A DNA stretch of 36,435 bases from Algibacter sp. GTDB lineage: Bacteria; Bacteroidota; Bacteroidia; Flavobacteriales; Flavobacteriaceae. The stretch is from the NCBI RefSeq assembly GCF_029245835.1, contig NZ_JAQWOO010000008.1:1-36435 (forward strand). The letters run 5' to 3'. A program made the translations under genes and the position numbers. Of this stretch, positions 1-6,584 are shown in pieces; the stretch's first letter is position 1, and every line of letters begins with the position of its first letter. The notes below the pieces were generated by a model. That model was given only the letters and a program-made list of their open reading frames with translations, had not been told where the DNA came from and made no database searches.

Positions 1-120
1 TTTCAACGGTTATTCAAACAGAAAGCAGAGGACTGATACGCACGATAGGGCTAACCTAGTTAGGGATATAGTTCACCTCTGTTTTCTTTTGAATAAATTT
101 AAAAATTTATTTCAATTACA
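1..120. other. Left edge without a confident gene
   Basis: No gene can be assigned. Several frames are open for a short distance, so the tail of a gene entering from the left is possible but its frame cannot be chosen. An imperfect inverted repeat pairs 21-31 with 76-86 (10 of 11 positions match). A second AT-only palindrome lies at 92-111 and may act as a terminator. Confidence 0.3.
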
Positions 121-243
121 AACTAAAGGTTAGGGATTGAAACGGCATCCTTTTTTGTTTTACGAAAAGCCCTTTTTAAATAGGCTCAAGGTGCCAAACA
201 AAAAAGATATAGTGCAAAGCCCGACCCTTGTGGTAACGCCCAA
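121..243 (-). repeat. Dispersed flavobacterial-type repeat, copy 1
   Basis: Read on the minus strand this element starts tttgggcgttac, continues aagggtcgggcttt, has a ctatatctttttt arm and a partly complementary aaaaaaggatgcc arm, and ends caatccctaacctttagt. The same ordered blocks recur at 16103-16310 on the plus strand, so this is a dispersed repeat with a hairpin core. It begins just after the stop codon of the thioredoxin-like gene. It has no coding capacity. The pairing of the arms is seen in the sequence; any role (transcription end, mobile remnant) is inference. Confidence 0.7.
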
Positions 244-268
244 ATAGTTATAAAACTACTTTGAGTAT

Positions 269-565
269 TTAGAAATATTCTTGAATAATACTTATAAGTG
301 TATTGGCATCTTGCTCGCCACTTTGACGCCATTTCATCTCACCATCTTTGTAAATGATAAGTGTTGGTAAGGTTTTCACTCTTAAAGCTTCAGCAAGTTC
401 TTGATTTTTTTCAACATCAATTTTTATAACCTTAGCTTTATCTCCTAGAGCCGCAGCAACATCTCTTAAAATAAGATGCATCGTCTTAGATTGATTGCTC
501 CACTCTGTGTAAAAATCTAGTAAAACTGGAATTTCTACATCTATAAGTTCCCCAAATTTTGACAT
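269..565 (-). CDS. Thioredoxin-fold protein lacking cysteines
   Basis: This 98-residue protein has the length and fold signature of a single-domain thioredoxin: a central strand VLLDFYTEW (residues 14-22), KVIKIDVEKN (45-54) and the cis-proline region TLPTLIIYKDG (65-75). The active-site CGPC that should follow W22 is replaced by S23-N24-Q25-S26, and the protein contains no cysteine at all. It therefore cannot do thiol-disulfide exchange and more likely acts as a cytoplasmic binding or chaperone-like protein; that role is inference. It has no signal peptide. It is transcribed alone, with a repeat directly downstream and a -7 box upstream. The fold call is firm; the function is unknown. Confidence 0.85.
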   Translation of the reverse strand: MSKFGELIDVEIPVLLDFYTEWSNQSKTMHLILRDVAAALGDKAKVIKIDVEKNQELAEALRVKTLPTLIIYKDGEMKWRQSGEQDANTLISIIQEYF

Positions 566-598
566 ACTTTATTGTTTATTAGTCAAGTGCACTTATTA

Positions 599-606
599 CA
601 AACCTA
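599..606 (-). promoter_or_regulatory. Putative -7 box for the thioredoxin-like gene
   Basis: The minus strand reads TAGGTTTG, a full match to the Bacteroidota TAnnTTTG -7 consensus, 34 bases before the start codon. No well-spaced -33 TTG is visible. Confidence 0.4.
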
Positions 607-712
607 CGTAATTTTTTCATATTACATATTATCGCAACTGCATATCGCACACATCTATAAGTATTCTTATAAAAATAAGCAATTTCTTCACAAAAACAAG
701 GGGTAACAAAAA

Positions 713-1942
713 TTATGAAGTTGCTGTCCCTTTTTTAAGTTCAATAACGGTTATTTCTGGCCAAATACCAACACGCCCAGGATAACCTAAATAACCAAAA
801 CCTCTGTTTACGTTTATATACTGCCCCATTTCTTTGTAAATACCTGCCCAGTATTTGTAACGCCATTTTACAGGGCTCCATTTAATCCATCCAGGTATTT
901 CTATACCAAATTGCATACCGTGGGTGTGTCCACTTAAAGTTAAATGGTAGTGATAATCGTCTTTAATAACTTCCTCTTCCCAATGCGATGGGTCGTGGCT
1001 CATTAAAATTTTAAAATCTGTAGCGTTTACATCTTGGGCTGCTTTTTTTAAATCGCCCGCTTTTTTAAAACCGCCTTTACCCCAATTTTCAACACCTACA
1101 ATGGCAATACGTTGTCCGTTTTTTTCAATAAACCGACTTTCATTTAAAAGCACATCGTAGCCCATTTCTTTTTGTAAACTGACTAAATTTTCTAAATTTT
1201 TAGTTTTGTCTTCGCGTGATGGCCAACTTACGTAATCGCCATAATCATGATTTCCTAATACCGAAAACACCCCATCTTTGGCTTTTAGTGTTCCAAATAA
1301 GGCCTTCCAAGGTTCCATTTCAGTAGACTTATTATTTACCATATCTCCGGTAAATAAAATAGCATCCGACTGCTGCTCATTAATTAAATTGACACCATAT
1401 TCAATTTTTTCACGGTTATCAAAACTACCCGAATGGATATCACTAATTTGTGTGATTTTATAACCATCAAAGGCTTCTGGTAAATCTTCAAAATGCAAGG
1501 TATAATTTAAAACCCTAAAACGGTACTTCCCTCTGTACATACCGTATAAGAGTGATGCAAGAGGAATAGCTGCTAATCCCAAAGCTATTTGACTAATAAA
1601 CTTTCGTCTTGAAGGCAAGTAAAAGGCCTCATTTTTAGTTACTAACTTATCGTAAAGTCCTAAAATAAATCTAATAATATCCTCGCCCAATAAAATGGGA
1701 ATGATAACTAAGCCAAACGACATAAATGCCAATAGAAACCCAAAGGCATAACTTTTTGCTGGATTTAGTACCCGCCCTTCTGAATATACCGTAAACTGAA
1801 TGATAAAATTACCTGCTATAATTAGCCCGACAGCAATAAACAAATAATGCAACCAAACATTTTTTGTAATCGTTTTAATAGCTTGAAAACCATAAAAACT
1901 GATGAAAAGATAAAACAATATAAAAATCACCCAACGGAGCAT
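713..1942 (-). CDS. Membrane-anchored calcineurin-like metallophosphoesterase
   Basis: This 409-residue protein belongs to the YkuE-like metallophosphoesterases. Hydrophobic segments lie at about residues 3-20, 31-50, 65-85 and 116-134, the last just after an SRRKF sequence. The C-terminal catalytic domain (about 160-400) has the full metal-binding set: D168-x-H170, GD (D200), GNHD (N231, H232), H316 and GHTHG (H339, H341). It is therefore expected to be an active two-metal phosphoesterase, probably facing the periplasm. Family members act on phospholipid-linked or nucleotide substrates, but the substrate cannot be told from sequence. It is encoded alone and read towards the thioredoxin-like gene, with 147 bases between them. 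Confidence 0.9.
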   Translation of the reverse strand: MLRWVIFILFYLFISFYGFQAIKTITKNVWLHYLFIAVGLIIAGNFIIQFTVYSEGRVLNPAKSYAFGFLLAFMSFGLVIIPILLGEDIIRFILGLYDKLVTKNEAFYLPSRRKFISQIALGLAAIPLASLLYGMYRGKYRFRVLNYTLHFEDLPEAFDGYKITQISDIHSGSFDNREKIEYGVNLINEQQSDAILFTGDMVNNKSTEMEPWKALFGTLKAKDGVFSVLGNHDYGDYVSWPSREDKTKNLENLVSLQKEMGYDVLLNESRFIEKNGQRIAIVGVENWGKGGFKKAGDLKKAAQDVNATDFKILMSHDPSHWEEEVIKDDYHYHLTLSGHTHGMQFGIEIPGWIKWSPVKWRYKYWAGIYKEMGQYINVNRGFGYLGYPGRVGIWPEITVIELKKGTATS

Positions 1943-1956
1943 ACTTCTTTTTTAAT

Positions 1957-1964
1957 CAAAGTTA
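1957..1964 (-). promoter_or_regulatory. Putative -7 box for the metallophosphoesterase
   Basis: The minus strand reads TAACTTTG, matching TAnnTTTG, 14 bases before the start codon. A TTTG lies further upstream, but the spacer of about 26 bases is longer than the usual range. Confidence 0.4.
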
Positions 1965-2299
1965 GTGATTATGTTTTCCTTTTTTCTTATCAAATTGTTA
2001 AAGCTTGTATTTGTTAACTTCAGGAGTTAATTAAGCCAGTATAAATCCCCTTCTTGTTTCTTGATGTTTAAGTTTTATTATCTATTTAAACTACTGAGTG
2101 TTCCAGTATTCTTTATTCAAAAATTACCGTATTATAAATTTATAATATCTGAGTTAAATCTTAAATTATAGTTTGTATTTTCAACATCTTACTAAATTAT
2201 TAAAACACCTTTTAACCATTTTTCTTACATTTAATCGAATTCACTACATCCTTGTAAGTATTTTTTTTATTTTTCTAGCTAACTAATTAAAAACCAATT
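1965..2299. other. AT-rich divergent intergenic region
   Basis: About 335 bases between divergently read genes. I see no open reading frame worth calling, no strong hairpin and no clear TAnnTTTG match for the plus-strand operon. It presumably carries the promoter of the 2300-6346 gene group. Confidence 0.4.
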
Positions 2300-3268
2300 A
2301 TGAAAAAAATATTATTTACCTGTGTTTTACTTTTTTTACAATTATTCTATTCGTTTTCATATGCTCAAAACAATAGCATAGGTGCTGCCTTCAATCAAAG
2401 CTGGAGTAAAATTACCTACAAAGTAGATAAACAACCTGTTTTTGATATTTCAAACATAAAAACAGTAATTATATCTGAAGTTGTTAATCGTCAAAATTAT
2501 GCTGATTCACACAGTATAGATATGTATGATGAGCTAGCAAACAATATTACAAGCATAAAAGGATTAACCTTGGTAGATAGAAGTAAAACAAAATCATTGT
2601 TAAAAGAGTTTAATTTTCAAGAAAGCGGTTATGTTGATGAAAATCAAATTAAAAAACTAGGTAAATTTTACAGTTCTGGACTTATAGTTTTTGTTAGAAT
2701 ACAAACAGATAATTTTAGTCAGACTGTTAAAAAAACCGATGGACTTTTTAACAGTTCTCCGAGTTGGAAAAGAACAGGTACTTATAACCTTGATGTTAAT
2801 TTTAAAATTATCGACCTAAAAACAGCAAGTATTCTTTTTTCTCAGAATCTAAAATCAAAAATAAAAGGATCTGGCTCAAGTTCTAACAACCAATATCCCC
2901 CAGAGTTAGACCCTACAGAATTTTACCAAGACGCAAAAGAAGATATAGGCTTAAAGTTTAAAGAACTTTTTATTGTACATCAAAAAGAATATGAGATTGA
3001 TTTTCAAACACATAGAAAGTTTAACAATGACCTAAAAAAAGCCATAACCCTATTAGAAATTGATGACTTTGAAAGTGGTTTTACCCAAATAAAAGAAATT
3101 GCAAAAAACATGAAAGACGAAAAAGCAATGTCTTTCGCAATTTATAATCTAGCAAAAATGCAAATGTTTAATGGCGAATATGATGAAAGCTTAAAAAACG
3201 CAAAAAAAGCCTATTTATTAAACCCAAAAAACGATGCATGTTTAGAGATTATTAATGAATTGAAATAA
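2300..3268 (+). CDS. Secreted CsgG-like protein with C-terminal TPR
   Basis: The 322-residue product begins with a signal peptide (hydrophobic 4-19, likely cleavage after SYA22). Residues about 50-190 resemble the CsgG/LpoB-type fold: a strand with TVIISEV (55-61), the LVDRSKTKSLLKEF block (91-104), then IKKLGKFYSSGLIVFVRI (117-134). Here this family detects or anchors partners at the outer membrane rather than acting as an enzyme. The C-terminal 60 residues contain at least one TPR-like helix pair ending in YLLNPKND. It leads a same-strand group with three further envelope genes, 13 bases before the next start. The CsgG relation is by motif only; no lipobox is present, unlike classical CsgG. 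Confidence 0.7.
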   Translation: MKKILFTCVLLFLQLFYSFSYAQNNSIGAAFNQSWSKITYKVDKQPVFDISNIKTVIISEVVNRQNYADSHSIDMYDELANNITSIKGLTLVDRSKTKSLLKEFNFQESGYVDENQIKKLGKFYSSGLIVFVRIQTDNFSQTVKKTDGLFNSSPSWKRTGTYNLDVNFKIIDLKTASILFSQNLKSKIKGSGSSSNNQYPPELDPTEFYQDAKEDIGLKFKELFIVHQKEYEIDFQTHRKFNNDLKKAITLLEIDDFESGFTQIKEIAKNMKDEKAMSFAIYNLAKMQMFNGEYDESLKNAKKAYLLNPKNDACLEIINELK

Positions 3269-3281
3269 AATCTAAATTATT

Positions 3282-4358
3282 ATGAAATTACAAAATTTAA
3301 AACATTATGTTTTGTCTGCCTTGTTGAGTATACTATTTGTATCATGCTCTAGTGATTCTGGAGAAACCAACAAGGAAACGAATAGCAGTTTCTTAGACCC
3401 TGATGAGGTATCTGAGAATGTAATCATTGCGGGTAGCAACTATATAAACGGTAAGTTACCCAATCCTAATGAAAAGATATCTTTTGAATTATTGGAAAAA
3501 GACCAATTCGCCATTCCTCTGGAGGGGTTCGATATTCCTTTAGAAACCGAAGAGCCAATTGTTGGTGCCTATATTCAATTTGAACATAATGATGGCACAC
3601 CAGCCTCTGGCTATTTTGATATTAACATTAAAGCAAACCTACTTGGAAAACCATCTAATATTAAAAACAACATAAATTTCAACCAGCAATCTAGCATTGA
3701 TGTTGATTTTAACAAAAATATACCACCGGCTAAATTTTGCTACACCATTTGTGTTTATGATGAAGCACAGAACATTAGTGCGCCGCAAAGGATCTGTATA
3801 GAAGTAAGTCCTTTAGGAAAAAACTCTGTTTTGGCTAATGAATGGAACTTTCTAAAAAGAGAAACCTTTGCTATTTCAGATGGCATAACAGAACCCTTTA
3901 CGTATGAAGTAGGAGATGTTGTCATAAATATTGGTGGAAGTGCGGATTGTGCAGAAGCAGGTCTTAGGTATGAATATAGCGGAGAAATTGTACAGGGCTC
4001 TGGAAAGTTGGTATTAAATAGCGATGGTACTTATTTGTACGAGGACAATTCAACAACAGATGTTCTAGATTACATAGCTACAAAACAACAATGCAACCCC
4101 GTTTGGCTTGAAAAAATCAATAGAAAATTTCAAAACTCAGGAGTATGGTCTTATATTGAAGAAGACAATCGTTTGATATTGATTTCTTATAGACGCTTTA
4201 GAATAGATGGAGATGAAATAGCTTTTGATCAAATTACCGAACCTGGTGATGGATATTTGTTCTGGGATGCTACTATTGTTCTAAACGACAACACAATTCT
4301 AATTAAGAATGGGGATGGTGTTACCGAAGATTCTGCTTGGTATACATATATAAAATAA
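3282..4358 (+). CDS. Lipoprotein with a possible lipocalin-like C-terminal domain
   Basis: The 358-residue protein has an SPII signal with a lipobox FVSC (C22), followed by a Ser/Asp-rich linker, so it should be a lipoprotein of the cell envelope. Residues about 65-180 look like a beta-sandwich region. From WNFLKRE (about residue 187) to the end, alternating strands with regularly placed Trp and Gly resemble the lipocalin-like domains common in Bacteroidota lipoproteins; this is a tentative resemblance. No catalytic motif was recognised. It follows the CsgG-like gene by 13 bases and slightly overlaps the next open frame, so the three are probably co-transcribed. Confidence 0.75.
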   Translation: MKLQNLKHYVLSALLSILFVSCSSDSGETNKETNSSFLDPDEVSENVIIAGSNYINGKLPNPNEKISFELLEKDQFAIPLEGFDIPLETEEPIVGAYIQFEHNDGTPASGYFDINIKANLLGKPSNIKNNINFNQQSSIDVDFNKNIPPAKFCYTICVYDEAQNISAPQRICIEVSPLGKNSVLANEWNFLKRETFAISDGITEPFTYEVGDVVINIGGSADCAEAGLRYEYSGEIVQGSGKLVLNSDGTYLYEDNSTTDVLDYIATKQQCNPVWLEKINRKFQNSGVWSYIEEDNRLILISYRRFRIDGDEIAFDQITEPGDGYLFWDATIVLNDNTILIKNGDGVTEDSAWYTYIK

Positions 4359-5020
4359 TTAAGTATGGATTCTATACATTAACCAATACTGCAATAATAT
4401 TAATAAAAACTGCTATTATTAACAAAACAACTAAAGCAAATTATAATTTTGAAGTAAACCAAGTAGGTGATGATTACCATATTACTTATTCCAAAGATAA
4501 ATTTGGAGCTGGCTTAGGTTGTGGTATCTTCTTTTTAGTCACTATTGGTATTGTTCCAGCCCTATCTTACATGCTAGGCACTACAGATTCAGTTGCTTTT
4601 TGGATTGTTGCGCCTATTACTCTCACTATTTTGATAATGTACCTGATTAAAAAATCAAGAAAGGACAAAACTTTTACAATTGGTAAAGATTTTATTGGCG
4701 CCCACGGAAATAACTATGCAAAAGCAGATATCAAAAAAATTTACATCAAAGACCCTAAAGGGAATCTTCACAGAACAACAAACAATGGTGGTTCAGGATT
4801 CATCATTGGAGGTTCAGGCATGGGTGCTGTTGCGGTTGGTGCAGCATCGGTAGCATCACCCGGAGCAAGAGCTACATCAGAAATAATGAATAGTGCCATT
4901 CATAAAGCAAGTTACAAAATCGAGTTTCTATACGGGAATAAGAAAGTAGCTTTAGCTACGGGACTTTCTGAAAACAATCCCTTTGTGCTTTTTGATAAAG
5001 TCATTAAACTATTAAATTAA
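4337..5020 (+). CDS. Membrane protein of unknown function, start uncertain
   Basis: The frame encodes up to 227 residues. Two hydrophobic segments (about 58-79 and 87-104) are followed by a short basic stretch, a soluble domain, and a Gly/Ala-rich segment (about 150-175, with repeated GGSG). This resembles a two-helix membrane anchor plus a small beta domain. The start is the problem: the first in-frame ATG lies at about residue 79, inside the membrane region. The earliest usual start is a TTG at 4337, which overlaps the previous gene by 22 bases. Initiation may instead occur at an ATT or ATA codon nearer residue 30, or the true start may have been lost. I do not recognise the family. Confidence 0.6.
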   Translation: MVYIYKIIKYGFYTLTNTAIILIKTAIINKTTKANYNFEVNQVGDDYHITYSKDKFGAGLGCGIFFLVTIGIVPALSYMLGTTDSVAFWIVAPITLTILIMYLIKKSRKDKTFTIGKDFIGAHGNNYAKADIKKIYIKDPKGNLHRTTNNGGSGFIIGGSGMGAVAVGAASVASPGARATSEIMNSAIHKASYKIEFLYGNKKVALATGLSENNPFVLFDKVIKLLN

Positions 5021-5032
5021 TAAACTTAAACC

Positions 5033-6346
5033 ATGAAAACACTACTATTCACTTACAAATTTTTATTCGTAACACTTATGTCCTTACCATTAGCATTGTG
5101 TTCAAATGATGACACTGAAGATAAGGACGATTCTGATTATACTGAAATTAGTTGTACAGGAGAAATGGTAGCTCATCCAACAGGTTCAGGATATAATCGT
5201 AATCATAAATTATTTGACGCAGATTTTCTTGGTTGGAAACAAATAGAAGAAGGTAACGGTGATGATTTTTCAAGAAAATTTATTCATAATAATGGAGTAT
5301 TTGTATGTACAGGCACATTTAACGAAACGAACAACTCCGAGAACGGGAATTTGGCTCTATATGCAGTAGATAATGACTTTGAGATTCTTTGGACTTTTCC
5401 AGAACAACCGGGTGAATTTTATGATGTGATTCATTCATCAGACAATAATTATGTCGCTGTTGGTCGTATAGGAGATGGAGATGTTTCTAAAATTTACGTA
5501 GTAAAAGTGTCACTTAACGGAGACCTTATTTGGGAATATACTGTTGAGACTTCTAATGAACAAAACCTAGGAGCATTTGCAACTACAATCGTAGAAAGCC
5601 CTAATGGTGAATATATTATTGCTGGTGATGCTCCCTATAATTCAAATCTATTTGACTTTGGCGACAAGTCATTTATTCTTTCATTAAATAAAACAGGTCA
5701 GCAACAATGGGTGAAACCATTAAGTAATGTCTATGTTCCATTAGATATGGTAGTAAACAATAATGGGAATTTTATTGTGGCATATTATTCTTCTGATTTT
5801 ACTATTGATAAAGTAGGAACTGATGGAGAAATATTAAAAGAGGTGTCTTTTGGTTCAAGCGATTGGGATAGACCAAATCATATATTACAGCTAAGTAATG
5901 GAAATTACATAATAACAGGAGCTACCAGAGGTAATGATGGAGATGTAAGCGAAAATGAAAATTATGGTCTTTCTCAAATATGGGTACTCAAAGTGGATAC
6001 CAATTTAAATTTAATTGACGAACAACCTATTGGCTTTTTCAGCGACCAAAATGGTAAAAATATGGCTGAAATGGATGATGGTAACCTACTCTTATCTGCC
6101 GATAGTACAATCCAATATGCACAAGGTGAGAGAACACCAATCTTTATAAGGCTAACTAAAGATCTGTGTATTGTAGATTGGGATGATTCTCTAGGGCATG
6201 ATGATTATTCATTGACAGATGCTATATGGTTTGAAGAATCTAAAGAATTGGTAACATTTTCCCATGAAAATGATAGAGGTAACATATACGATACTACAGA
6301 TGATTTTTACCATAATTTGCTTAAATTTAAATTAGAAGATAATTGA
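5033..6346 (+). CDS. Lipoprotein with beta-propeller-like repeats
   Basis: The 437-residue protein has an SPII signal ending LALC (C23) and an acidic Asp/Glu-rich linker. The body contains recurring units of the form G-(N/E)-Y-I-I-(T/A)-G followed by a Lys-Val-Asp or Leu-Asn strand, for example near GEYIIAG and GNYIITG. These resemble the blades of a beta-propeller or delta-60-type repeat protein and suggest a surface binding protein. No enzyme motif was seen. It starts 12 bases after the preceding gene and closes the four-gene envelope group; nothing obvious follows except a 238-base gap before polA. Confidence 0.75.
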   Translation: MKTLLFTYKFLFVTLMSLPLALCSNDDTEDKDDSDYTEISCTGEMVAHPTGSGYNRNHKLFDADFLGWKQIEEGNGDDFSRKFIHNNGVFVCTGTFNETNNSENGNLALYAVDNDFEILWTFPEQPGEFYDVIHSSDNNYVAVGRIGDGDVSKIYVVKVSLNGDLIWEYTVETSNEQNLGAFATTIVESPNGEYIIAGDAPYNSNLFDFGDKSFILSLNKTGQQQWVKPLSNVYVPLDMVVNNNGNFIVAYYSSDFTIDKVGTDGEILKEVSFGSSDWDRPNHILQLSNGNYIITGATRGNDGDVSENENYGLSQIWVLKVDTNLNLIDEQPIGFFSDQNGKNMAEMDDGNLLLSADSTIQYAQGERTPIFIRLTKDLCIVDWDDSLGHDDYSLTDAIWFEESKELVTFSHENDRGNIYDTTDDFYHNLLKFKLEDN

Positions 6347-6554
6347 TTTCATACAAAATAGGCTAATATGTCATAATCTATTAACTACTTACTTATAAAT
6401 TAGACTTACAGCAAAAAATCAAATATGACCTTTTGAAGCTTTTTTGTAGAGGATTACAATTGAATAATACTGATATGTTACCAACATAAACGAAAAATTT
6501 TTAATAAAACAAATATCCAATAAGTAATAACTTAAAATTAGCCCTAACTTTTTG

Positions 6555-6562
6555 TAGCTTTG
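6555..6562 (+). promoter_or_regulatory. Putative -7 box for polA
   Basis: TAGCTTTG matches TAnnTTTG and lies 22 bases before the polA ATG, implying a short leader. A convincing -33 element at the usual distance is not visible. Confidence 0.45.
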
Positions 6563-6584
6563 ATTTTCCATCAAAACAAACAAA

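Noticed and set aside
1-132. Open frames at the left edge that could be gene tails
   Set aside because: Three plus-strand frames are open for a short distance and none shows a recognisable ending, so no frame can be chosen.
601-712. -33 promoter elements for several genes
   Set aside because: TTG motifs were found only at spacings outside the usual range to the -7 boxes, so only the -7 boxes are listed, at low confidence.
1530-1660. A twin-arginine export signal in the metallophosphoesterase (SRRKF)
   Set aside because: The motif is internal, after three membrane segments, so it is more likely the positive flank of a membrane helix than a Tat signal.
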